Part shown: piece after piece, positions 8,693 to 18,566 of the stretch
Layout: the number at the start of each line of letters is the position of its first letter
How positions within the stretch are numbered: position 1 is the stretch's first letter
Assembly: GCA_011947345.1 (NCBI GenBank)
Contig: JAAVTG010000967.1
Coordinates: forward strand, 1 to 18,774
Direction: 5' to 3'
DNA: 18,774 nt
DNA from: Phytophthora quininea
Lineage: Eukaryota > Oomycota > Peronosporomycetes > Peronosporales > Peronosporaceae
Notes under the pieces: model-generated
What the model saw: the letters and a program-made list of their open reading frames with translations, nothing else
The model's database searches: none
Told to the model about the DNA's origin: nothing
Program-made: the position numbers and the translations under genes

Positions 8693-11600
8693 TCAATCGG
8701 TCGGGTCGCCGAAGTACCGAATGATGCCGTGCGAGACCTGCACCAAACTGTCATCCTCAAGCGCGCGCAGAGCCATCTGGAACTCGGCGCCCTTGACTTC
8801 GCTTTGCCGCTTCTCTTCAATGTGCCGGCGCGTCTCTCCTACGGTCATGGACTGGTTTGCCGCTCCGGTCAAAACCTCCTTGATCGCGGAAATCAAATCA
8901 GCCAGTGACTCGCGCTCGAGCACACTATGACCCGTGTTGATCATATCCATATCGATTGTGCCAGTGCGCGGGTCCATGGCTGCGCGCTGGGTCGCCACAT
9001 TCATGAGTCGCAGGGCTTCGTCCACATCGCTGGCGGTCACAGTTGTGCACAGCTTGAGTTTCGCAAGCGCTTCCGAAATTCGGATGAGTGATTCCAACTG
9101 CCGAGGCGTGGCCGTGATGTTCTTCTTTGCCGATGCTGCACTGGCGCCACCCATGCGACGCAAATCCAGGTATGCGCGGATAAGAGCATCGCGAGCTTCG
9201 GCGGACAGTCGAGGGTATATTGTACGCTTAGCGTACGCAATGTACTCGGTCAGCAGCTTCATACTGATGAGCTGTGGAGCGGCGTCGCCACCTCGAGCTT
9301 GAGCGCGCACGCGCGCACGTGTCTCCTCGTCGTAATACAGAGCGACAATGTGTTTTGCCAGCTTGCGATCCGATTCCGCTTGCGGCTTGTCGAGAATGAG
9401 GTAGATGAGATCAAACCGTGAAAGTAGAGTGGGCAAAATATTAACGTTTTCGACCACCGACTTGTTCGGGTTGTAGCGCGACTCAATGGGGTTGGCAGAT
9501 GCAAGAATGGAGGCTCGCGCGTTCAGAGAGCAAATAATGCCTGCCTTGGCAATACTCACGGTTTGTTGCTCCATCACTTCGTGCAGCACAGAGCGAGCCG
9601 AGTCGCTCATCTTGTCGAACTCATCGATACAGCAAATGCCCTCGTCCGATAGAACCAAAGCACCGGACTCGAGCACGAGATCGTTTGTTTCCATATCACG
9701 GATCAGCGAGGCTGTGAGACCAACTGCTGAACTACCCTTTCCTGAAGTGTAAATGCTGCGCGGCGAAAGCTTATGCACGTACGAAAGTAGCTGAGACTTG
9801 GATGTGCCAGGGTCTCCGCACAGCAGAACATTCATATCTGACCGCATCGCTTTGCGCTTAGGCGCTACTCCGCCGAGTTCTTGTTCGTCAGTAGCTTCAT
9901 TGACACTTCCGTTGCTCCCATCTTTCGCGTGCCACCGAAAAGCATGCATAAGATTCCCTTTTTCACGTCGTCCAGTTCCCAGATAGACGGCGCCAGGGAA
10001 TGAGCCAGGTTTTCATACACACGAGGGTGCGCTGCAATGCGACGGAAAGCTGCCAATTTACGCTGTTCCTGGGCATCTGCAGCGTCAACGTGATCTTCGA
10101 ATGCATCGGGCATATCGACGTCGATATCTGCCGGTCCGATGGCGCTGGTCTCGTGCTCCTGCTCTTGCGCAGTCGAATTCATGCCCTCTTCACGACGACG
10201 AGAGCTCATCCACACGACGGAAGTGCACCACGTCAACATACGTCTTAAAAACAGACTTCACTACACGTTGCCGTGAGTTGGAGCGCATTGGCACAGCACG
10301 ATAAATCCCTGTCACCTCCACTTTGTCGCCAGGCCGCACGCCGTCTACCAGATCATCGAAAGCAAACAACAGCACTGTGTACGGTGTCTCGCCCTCGGGG
10401 ATGGCATCAGGCGTTTCTTGCATTTTGATCATTTGTTTGTCTGTGAAAGCACAACGGTTGTGAAGCATCTCCATACTCATGCGCGACGAGCAGCGCACGC
10501 AGCTAGTAGGTTCCTCAATTCGACCACGATCAAGCGGTACCTGAGCTGTAGCATGGCACATCGCACAGCGGAAGAACGCTTCCTTCAAGTCCGGCAGCAC
10601 TCCACTACAGCGCGTAACCATACCCTTGAGGCAGACTAACTGGTCGATATCCGACGGTTCAGATGCCGCAGCGGCGAAAGCTCACGTTAAACGGCCGCAC
10701 TTGCAACGCGACATTGGCCAGGTTCTCCATCGCTGCAGCTCCAGCGCCAGGACTCGTCATCAGCGACAAATACTCCTCCGTCACTACCATATCCAAGATT
10801 CGGATCAGCACCTGCGGGAACAACACCAACTGATTATACAACTTCCTCGTGCCACGGAACTGCCGAAGGTGCTGGGTATCGAGATCCAGCACCAGCGACT
10901 GGGTAAGCGCCATTCTCCTCAGCTCTTTGACGTAGAACGGTTCTTCCTGTACGTTGTCATCCTGTCGGAACTGGCTCAAGAAGCCTCTGAAGAGCTCCAT
11001 CGACTCGGAGACGCTAATGTTGGTGCCCCAGACCACAGCTCCTGAAAAGCCTGCTGTTCCTGTTGTTGCTGCTGCTGGAACTGAGAGAACGCGGACGCTG
11101 AAGCAGAAGCCGAGGCGCTGGACCTCGGTGAGCTGGGTGGTGATGCCGGAGGGCGAGGCAGCGCTGGGTCTTGTGTGGGCAGGGGCATCCCGGAAACGCT
11201 GCTGCGGATACTGGCCACGGAGCTGCTGCTGGGCGACGACGGCACTCCAGGTCCCATGGCATGAGGCCCCTCCTGCTGTGGGAAGGTGTCGAGTCTCGCC
11301 GTCCCAGGTCTCCTCTGGGCAGTTGGCGCTGCGCCATGCGTCTCAGCTCGGCCTCCACGTCGTCTTCGTCTTGATCGTCTCCATCGCCTCCGTAGCGGCC
11401 TAAATACCGCGGCGCCGGGGTCGCGTCCACTGACGCACTGGTCTCTTGGAATCCGAAGCGGCCTGGCAGGTCAGTGGCCGACACGGCGGACATGGAGACG
11501 GCCGAGGCGGACACGGACTGCGCGGACGATGGGGACAGAGGAGACAGCGGCGCTCCATCGTTGCCGGGTCTGAGAGGATCAGTAGGAGCGGAGATCGCTA

Positions 11601-11701
11601 GTGGAGGCGCTACAGGCGGAGAAGTTAGCGCCTCGCGGGTCAGATACCGCGGCGTCGGCGGACTGGACGGCGGCGGCGGGAGGCATCCCGTTGTCGCCCA
11701 T
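8693..11701 (-). CDS. MCM4: DNA replication licensing factor MCM4
   Basis: Subunit of the MCM2-7 hexamer, the replicative helicase loaded at origins in the nucleus. The AAA+ core has Walker A GDPGTSKSQ (9791-9817), Walker B CIDEFDKM (9608-9634) and the arginine-finger motif SRFDLIY (near 9402-9422). The N-terminal domain has a zinc finger (FRCAMC and SCVRC, about 10490-10580) and DKQMIK plus VTGIYRAVP. MCM4 is favoured over other MCMs by VWGTNISV, VSIAKAGII, LVALYY-like IVALYYDEE and the C-terminal DPRTGTIDMDMINTG. The first 220 residues or so are disordered and rich in Ser/Thr-Pro, with acidic and poly-Gln stretches, as in other MCM4 tails. The start chosen is the ATG at 11701 (MGDNGMPP), just after an E2F-like site; about 1000 codons in all, no introns. 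At least six single-step frame changes are needed (near 11679, 11290, 11037, 10678, 10213 and 9924). All conserved motifs are intact, so sequence error is more likely than decay. Confidence 0.93.
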
Positions 11702-11905
11702 TGCTGATCTGTTCCCGCCAAAAAAAAGTGTCTGTTGGATACACATTTTAAAATCGCAGCAACAACCACCAAACTCGAGATGCTGCGGAAGATGCCAAAT
11801 TCACCACCTACAGTCGAATACTGGAAATTGGCGACATTTCTTGTTGCTGCAGCTCACACGTAAAGAGCTTGCTCATATTCCCACTATTTACCACGCTCGC
11901 ACACG
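11702..11905 (-). promoter_or_regulatory. Short intergenic promoter region of MCM4
   Basis: Only 204 bp separate the formin stop from the MCM4 start, both on -, so the MCM4 promoter and the formin 3' end must share this space. Apart from the E2F-like site no clear oomycete initiator was recognised. Confidence 0.5.
11712..11722 (-). promoter_or_regulatory. E2F/DP-type site upstream of MCM4
   Basis: On the coding strand the sequence is TTTGGCGGGAA, which fits the E2F/DP consensus (TTTSSCGC-like, here the TTTGGCGGGAA form found at MCM genes in animals and plants). It lies 10-20 bp upstream of the MCM4 ATG, directly after a T run. Cell-cycle control of MCM4 through it is an inference. Confidence 0.6.
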
Positions 11906-14900
11906 CTAGTTACACGACCTCCACCGCTGGCGTGGGGTCTGCACTGGAGGCTCCGGCATGATTGCTAGAACTACTGCGCGGCTGTTCTGATGCACTATGG
12001 CAGCCCAAAGACCCCGACCAGAAGACGTAGATGAAGACGGCACACCACCGTTCGCCAGCAGCTCGCGCCGCTTCTCCTCCACCCGCTTTGCGCGAATCTT
12101 GGACACGATGTCGTCTACGTCTCCTGTCTTCAACGTTGTATAGCCGCTCTTCTTTTTTTTCAGCTTGAGCTGCTCTAACCGCTTCCTCGTCTCTTCCTCT
12201 CGACGCACCCTCCGCTCTTCGGCAATACGCTTCCGTTCGTTGTCGCGGTCCGCGGACTGAAGTACCTTGGCGAACGAGTAGAAGATCGAGAAGAAGGCGT
12301 CCGGGCCGCAATCCGGGCTCGAGGGGTCCTCGCCATAAAACGACGCTGTCTCCTCAAAGCGCTTCGTCATGCTTTCAAGGTCCTCTGCAATCTGCTCAGA
12401 GGTCTTCTTCGCACGGTAAGCAAAAGGCTTCACGACGTCCTGGAATCGGTCCGAAACCTTTCGGGTTCTTCGCCGTCTGCACGCTTAGGCTGCGGGTATT
12501 CCTTTTCTGGCAGTTTCGCGTGCGACTCGAGCTCGTTGCAGATCAGCGTCGCAGCCTTCCGCACGGCACTTTCGCCGGCCTTGAGCACCTGCGTGGTGAC
12601 TCGACTCGCACTCTCAATGGAAGGAAGACTTTGGTCAAACTGGAGAATAGCTGGGTCCTTTGCGCGCAGCACTTTGGCGAGATAGTTCAGCAGATTCAAC
12701 GAGTTATCGGCTGCCTTCACTTGGTTAAGCTTCAGCAGGATATTCAACTTGAAACCCTTCGCTCCACCGCGCGCAGTGCCGTCATTCAAAGCATTGCCCA
12801 GCGATAGCACAACACGGAAGATTTCTTTTAGAGCCGAGCATTGTTGGAGCTCGCGACATGCATTTGACACCGAGTCCATCAACTTCTGCTGTTCAGCCAC
12901 GTAGGTGTCAAACTGCCACGTCGCATGGATCGCCTGCAAACGAGTGGTCAGTCGTGGAACACATAGCATTTCGAGGAAGTACTGCTCTGCATCCCCAAAA
13001 GCTTTGGATCGCCCGTGTACGCTTGTACTGCATCCAGCTCTTCCTGCTCTGGGGCGAACTGAAGTAATGCAGATACTCGCTCAACTGAGAGCAACTCCTT
13101 GTCGACCAGTAATACTGCGTTCCGAAGCTTGTAATATGGCAACCGGAAACGCGCTAGCATGATGCCGATGTTGTTGTCGCACGTTTTGCGTCAATCAACG
13201 CGACACGAGTTGGTGCTCGCCGCTTGGCGGGTTTCTTTAATTCAGCCTCCTTTGCTTTGGGAGGTTTGTTCACAAAGATATCAGACAACTGGTCTACAAA
13301 TTTGTCCAACACTTTGTCCATCTTTGGCGCTTCAGATTTTGGTTGCAGTTGCTTGTTCCGTGCAGCAAACAAATCCGCAACACTCACAGATCCCGCAGGC
13401 GGTGCGGACTCCTCGGTCCCTTGTTGTTGTTCTTCCCTCTCGAAGCTTTCCCATATAGTACCAGCGGTGCTCTCTCCCTTTACAGCTTCCCAGTACAAAT
13501 TTCGGAGTTTGGGCTTCGGTGGCGCCGTCGGGACAGGTTTTTCTGGTACCTTTGGCGCGGTTTCTGACAGCTCTTCCGGAATCATCTCGTCCGGCGTATT
13601 CAATACTTTTGGATCTAATGACTCCGCGTTCATCTTCAGCTCTAACTGTGGGCGCGGCATCCCCATCTTCAATAACTTAAAATACTTGACGTAGCTTGGG
13701 TGTTCCGACGCCTTCACCTTTTACCACCACCACTTTTAATCTCCTTGCCGTCTGCGTCTACCAGCTTGTCAGGCGTGTCCAGAAGATCGCTGTCTAAGCC
13801 TTCTGAGGTCGCCTTCAGTTTAATGTGGGGCATTGGCATTCCCATCTTCATCAATTTGAAAAACTTTGCAAACTTCTCGTGCTCCTTTACAGGAATTCCT
13901 TTTGCACTAGGTGCTTCGTCAACCACTTCCTTTCCATCTTCGCCAACCAGTTTATCTGGGGTCTCCAGCAAGTTCGCATCCAGACCTTCCGATGAAGCCT
14001 TTAACTTCACATGCTCCATTGGCATCCCCATTTTCAGGAGCTTGAAAAATTTAGCAAACTTTTCGTGATCCTTCACTGGTGTACCTTCGGCAGCTCAGAT
14101 GAGGCTTCTATTTTCTTTCCGTCCTCATCGACTATCACGTCAGGAGTGGAAAGAAGCTCAGGATCTAATCCTTCCGCTGAAACCTTCAATTTAATGTGCT
14201 CTAGCGGCATCCCCATTTTCATAAGTTTGAAAAATTTGGCAAATTTCTCGTGCTCTTTTACAGGAACTGATTTGACGGCGCTGGCATCTTCTCTCGCATC
14301 TTCGATGAACGTGCTTCCGTCTTCATTGAGTAATGCATCAGGTGTCGAGAGCAACTCCCCATCTAATCCTTCCGCTGATGCTTTTAGTTTAACGTGTTCG
14401 AGCGGCATTCCCATCTTCATTAACTTGAAAAACTTGGCAAATTTTTCATGGTCCTTCACTGGAATTCCCTTTGGCGTTTGTTCTGAAGTGGTAGCCACAA
14501 AACGTTGCCCTCTTCGTCCAAAAGCTGATCGGGTGTGCTTAGCAGCGACCCATCAAGACCTTCAGACGATGCCTTCAACTGAATGTGCTCCAATGGCATC
14601 CCCATTTTCATCAGCTTAAAAACTTGACAAACTTATCGTGCTCTTTAACCGGAATGCCAGCGAACCCTGTGGCAGTAGCAGCAGCCTCAGTGCCTTCTTT
14701 CACTTCGTTTCCATCACCATCAAGAAGCAAATCTGGGACTTCTAGTATTGTGCTATCCAGACCTTCAGTCGACATTTTCAACTCAATATGTGGCAGCGGC
14801 ATGCCCATCTTCTTTAGCCTGAAAAACTTCGCATATTTCTCGTGTTCTTCAGCCCTGGTGCCCTTGGGTTGCTCTTCTGTCTCCGGCTTTGTTAGTTGAA

Positions 14901-17446
14901 TGACCGTGTCAGGTGTCTCCAGAATTGAAGGGTCGAACGATTGAATTTCGCTGCTCATTTTCAGTTGTACATGTTGCATGGGCATTCCCATCTTGAGTAG
15001 CTTGAAATACTTTACCAGCTCGGGGTGCTCATGAGCAGTCACCTGGTTTGTAGGAACATCTTCTTCGTCAGTCTCCTCCGCGGTTCCATCCGAGAGCAGG
15101 TCGTCGTTATGGTCTTTATTTTCAATTAAAATGATCGGGCCCATCCGAAATTGAAACGTAGGGTCTTCGTCTGCACATTTTTGGAGAAACTGCGCATACC
15201 GATCACGCATCTTCAACAGAGTTTTACGGTCTTCGTACCCGAGCTCGAAATTGCGTACTTCCTCAACAGGAGCCAACAACGTAATCTGTTTTATGACCTG
15301 TTCCGCTAATGCCCACATTTCCTTTCCAATTACCCGGTCGCCGGGAATGAAGAGTAATTGCTGTAAGATCGACAATAAACATGTCTGAAGTTCAGAATCG
15401 TTTGCCACACTATCAAACAGAGACTGGAAGACGTTCTCCACCGACGACAGGTCTGTTCGTTCAAAAATCGTGTCTTTCCGATCATCCTCCATAAACTGCT
15501 CAAACACGTCAATCTGTTTCTCCATATTGTCCAGTTGATTTCGGAGCTGCGTCACCGAACTGCTAATAATGCTGTTGCCCCCATTTCCAATACGTGGTCC
15601 ACATTTTCCATCCAACGGGAGGGAGGAGCGAGTTATTGAGTTATCCGGGGACATTGCCGGTTCATGATCTATTGGAGAAGGTGGAGCGCTTGCGGACAGT
15701 CTACCGCCACTTTGGTCTTGAGGACCTCTTGATCGATTGTTGAGAGGCTTCAAGATGTCTGCTCCTCTAACGGGAGTTTCTGGACCCTTCCCTCTCCCGG
15801 TGATAGGTGAGTTCGTGGCTCTACTGTGCAAAAGTGGTGACGAGGTATTCTTTGCAATATGTTTCATCGGTACAGGAGAGGCCACTGCTGACCCCATAGA
15901 CACCGGGGATGGAGCTTCGCTAGAGCTGCTCTCGGTAGGCGATGACGCAGAAGTAGCCAATGGATATTTTGTGCGTTGCACAGCGAGAGATTTGGCACGG
16001 ATTTCTTCAAAATACCCGGCCATCTTGAGCGCCATGAAATCGGATCGGATTGCTAGTCGATCCTCCAGCCGGATTGCCTTATTCACAATGATATTCACAA
16101 AACTCAACACATCCTCCTTGAACACCAGCGAGTATCTCGTGGACCTGAGCGCATCTCGCAAGCAGCTGAAACGAATACTTTCGCCCTTGGTTTCCTTGTA
16201 GTGGTCAAAGGCCTCGATGACAGCAGTGTGCCCCGCCGCACTATTGTAGCACACGATACCGAGCAATTGCAACGTGTACTTCTTCACGTCGCCGTTCTCC
16301 GTATGAAAGCACAAAGCCACTCTCTTGACGAGTCCTGGTGTATTCGTGATGGCTTCTACGCCAGCAGTAAAGTGGGTCAGTGACCGCAATATCCGCAAAA
16401 TCACCTCGCACACTCGAGTCGCCTTCTCGTACTTGAAGTGTTCAACAGGAAATGGGGATGGGTCCGGCAGCTTCATTGTAAGATAATCCAATCCAAAGTG
16501 CTCCAGAAAAGCTTCCAACCAGTCTGTCGAGGCGATGGCGATCTTGGAACGCAAAGCTTCCAAATCCTTTAATCCCTTATTGTCCCATTTCAATTCCACA
16601 AGATTGTCGGCAAACTTTTTCGCTTCTGTCGCGTTCAACTTGGAGTTGTCTTCGTTCTCGTTCTGCTGCGCGTACCACACAACGTGCCATTTGGTCTCCA
16701 GCGACTCGATCCGAATGAGTTCGTCCATGACGTCCTCGGGCACGCCGCGTTTCAGCATCAAATCACGGTACATTTCATCCACCGTCTCCGCTTTCGGAAC
16801 CTTCGGAGGCTTCTCCTTCTCTTTGGGGCGGCCCCACCTGTCGGGATCCTCGTCGCAAAGAAATCTCGGAAGTACTGCAGCTTCTCGTTAAAGTTCCCGT
16901 CCTGCACCGAATTGGCCATGGAGATGGATGACCGAAAGAAGCTGTTGCGTCTGGGCTTGGACGAGCTCTGCTGGAAATTCACATCGTGCTTGTCCGGTTC
17001 TCGACGGAACTCCATAGACAGCGGCCAGGCCGTTGGGTCCTTCTGTAGTTGCATGGCGTGCTTGACGATCTGCTCGAAGGGCATATCGTCGATGGGCGTC
17101 TTGTGGATGATCTGCAGGATGTCGCCCACCTTGACGCGGCCCGTGGTCTCCACATAGCCCTTTTTGCTCCGTGCAGCGGTCGGAAGCCCTTGACCACCGC
17201 GCCACGTTGCGGTTTGTCCCGCTCAATGTGCCGGGCCCTCAGATCGAGTCCCAGCGGCCCCGGCGTTGGCACTTCTAGCCGGAACACGAGTGCCCGGTCG
17301 TTGGCATTGGGGTCGCTGCCCAGGAACGGGCTGCTGCTGGTGATGGACATGGAGGACGGCATACCCGTGAGCGACGTGGAGCCCGGCGACTCGGTGGCGC
17401 TCGGCCGCGCGCCGCCGCCCAGGGAGCCTCTGCGCTTGCGCCACAT
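11906..17446 (-). CDS. PDZ-containing diaphanous-type formin with internal WASH-subunit-3-like repeats
   Basis: Formins nucleate and elongate unbranched actin filaments; the GBD/FH3 region binds Rho-type GTPases and the DAD tail in autoinhibition. The start chosen is the ATG at 17446 (MWRKRRGSLGGG); the frame is open further upstream. In order: Ser-rich leader; PDZ domain (about 17330-17000, GPLGLDL loop, GRVKVGDILQIIHKTPIDD); GBD/FH3 (about 16780-15980, LKWDNKGLKDLEALRSKI, WLEAFLEHFGLDYL); Ser/Pro linker; helical dimerisation-like part (15540-15120); eight repeats (15035-13570); FH2 (about 13500-12440, LRNLYWEAV, RVALIDAKRA, GNALNDGTARGGAKGFKLN); charged coiled coil and a DAD-like TGDVDDIVSKIRAKR near 12080-12125. 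About 1850 codons without introns. There is no classic poly-Pro FH1, only a small PEKPVPTAPPKPK patch before FH2. At least nine single-step frame changes occur (near 17163, 16866, 14620, 14500, 14084, 13717, 13173, 12994 and 12455), mostly at homopolymers. The last ~35 residues are uncertain in frame. Confidence 0.88.
13570..15035 (-). repeat. Eight tandem coding repeats (about 62 aa each) in the formin
   Basis: The core is EHEKFAKFFKLMKMGMP followed by xHVKLKAxxEGLD and LLxTPD, then an acidic, Gly-containing linker and a new VK-D/E-H start. The KMGMP codons lie at about 14985, 14802, 14599, 14408, 14210, 14025, 13839 and 13660, giving steps of 179-203 bp. The motif resembles the YFKMLKMGVP...EGxDPxxLD segment of WASH complex subunit 3 (CCDC53), which I recognise by pattern only. 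Copies 3-7 are very alike; copies 1, 2 and 8 are diverged. Confidence 0.9.
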
Positions 17447-17763
17447 GCGTCCGGGGTGGCCGCACAGGCGAGTAGGTGGAGTCAGTGGCCTAGCGATCCG
17501 TCCAGCGGTGAAGAAGTACACGCAGCTGAAGAGTGCAAGGCGGCGTCGAGCTGCTTCCGTCGCGAGCTCCGTCTGCTTTGTGCGAGAAAAAGTGTGTATT
17601 TTACCTGTGTCAGATGTAAATGAACTCGTGTCAGATAGAATAAAATCTAAATTTAGAATTATGCGAAGCGCCGCAACAAATGTTGACGGCTCAACGACTG
17701 TGCACTGGGCTTCTCCTTTCACTCTCCGACGCGCTCGCTGGGAAGTAGACCGCTGCTTGAACC
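17447..17763. promoter_or_regulatory. Divergent promoter region between formin and cysteine-rich gene
   Basis: 317 bp separate the two start codons, which point away from each other. The part near the formin is GC-rich and may be 5' leader (or an N-terminal extension, since the formin frame stays open to 17722). The centre (about 17590-17670) is AT-rich and carries the word GTGTCAGAT twice (17607-17615 and 17628-17636), 21 bp apart. Confidence 0.5.
17719..17725 (+). promoter_or_regulatory. Oomycete-type initiator (Inr) upstream of the cysteine-rich gene
   Basis: TCACTCT fits the oomycete initiator core TCAYTYY and lies about 40 bp before the ATG at 17764, a usual distance. The transcription start would be at or near this site. 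Confidence 0.45.
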
Positions 17764-18566
17764 ATGTGCATCCTGTGCTCGGGCGACCCCATCGATGACG
17801 ACGTGCGCAAGGACAACCCGGGCGCCTTCCAAGTCGGCATGATGGCGGGGCGCGACCCGCTCTGTAGGGCCGCGACCTGAGTCAATCGTACTATGCTAAC
17901 TGGACTAACGAGCTGCTTCGCCTGCCCCACAGGCTGCCTGGGCGCGTGCCTGTGCCCATGCTGCGCGCAGATTATCATCCGGCGCAAGGCGTTGCACTAC
18001 GACATGAGCAACTACACGTGCTGCCAAGGCTACATGGACGGCATCATCCCGTGCGCGCTCGGGCCACTGCGGCGAGTCCAGCTGCCCCAACGGCTGCTTG
18101 TGCCTCGAGGCCTTTGCTGCAACGGCTGCGCCGTGTCCGCCACGCGCATGATGGTCATGGACCGCTACCGACTGCAGCCGGACAAGTGGGACAACCGCAT
18201 CATTGTACGAGTTCGGCGTCGGTTGTCGGAACCCGTGCTTCTCGTTTTGCTAACATTGCTTTTTTCCCCTACAATTCCAGCGCTGCAACAACTGCATCCA
18301 GCTGGTCAGCTGCGTGTGCAGCCTGCTGTCGATCTGCATCTCGGAGCTCGGCGACCTCGCCGACATGATGCAGTGCATCGCGCAGTGCACGTACGCCTCG
18401 ACCCAGGGCTGCATGACGGTGCGCGCGAAATCCTTCTGCTGGGCTCAAACTCTGGGATCCAAACGACTAACGATGCTCGTCTGTGACGCAGGCCCAAGTG
18501 AACGTGGAGCTCAACGAGCGCGAGAAGACCATGGAGCTGCAGGAAGAAGTCATCGACCGCGTCTAA
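17764..18566 (+). CDS. Small cysteine-rich PLAC8-like protein, four exons
   Basis: The start is the ATG at 17764 in good context (GAACCATGTGC). Exons 17764-17863, 17933-18204, 18281-18418 and 18492-18566 are joined by GT-AG introns of 69, 76 and 73 bp; intron 1 contains CTAAC branch-like words. The spliced product is about 194 aa with many Cys, often paired: DPLCCLGACLCPCCAQIII, NYTCCQGYMDG, RCNNCIQLVSCVCSLLS, MMQCIAQCTYASTQGCMT, ending EEVIDRV. The CC/CPC clusters recall PLAC8-type proteins, a family linked to membranes, metal handling or cell-size control in other eukaryotes; the role here is unknown. Between about 18068 and 18112 the frame slips and returns: one extra G and one missing T cancel out. 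Reading the other frame gives HCGESSCPNGCLCLEA, which fits the Cys pattern far better. It is divergently transcribed from the formin. Confidence 0.75.

Noticed and set aside
8693..11701. Identification as MCM5 or MCM2 instead of MCM4
   Set aside because: The VWGTNISV start of the conserved part, the zinc-finger spacing, GIYRAVP and the DPRTGTIDMDMINTG tail all point to MCM4.
7449..11701. Programmed ribosomal frameshifting in the hydrolase and MCM4 genes
   Set aside because: There are too many sites, in both directions, at ordinary short runs and with no shared slippery sequence; indel errors explain them better.
17049..17798. 249-codon open frame on the + strand
   Set aside because: Antisense to the PDZ region of the formin and then crossing the divergent promoter and the start of the cysteine-rich gene; no recognisable domain.
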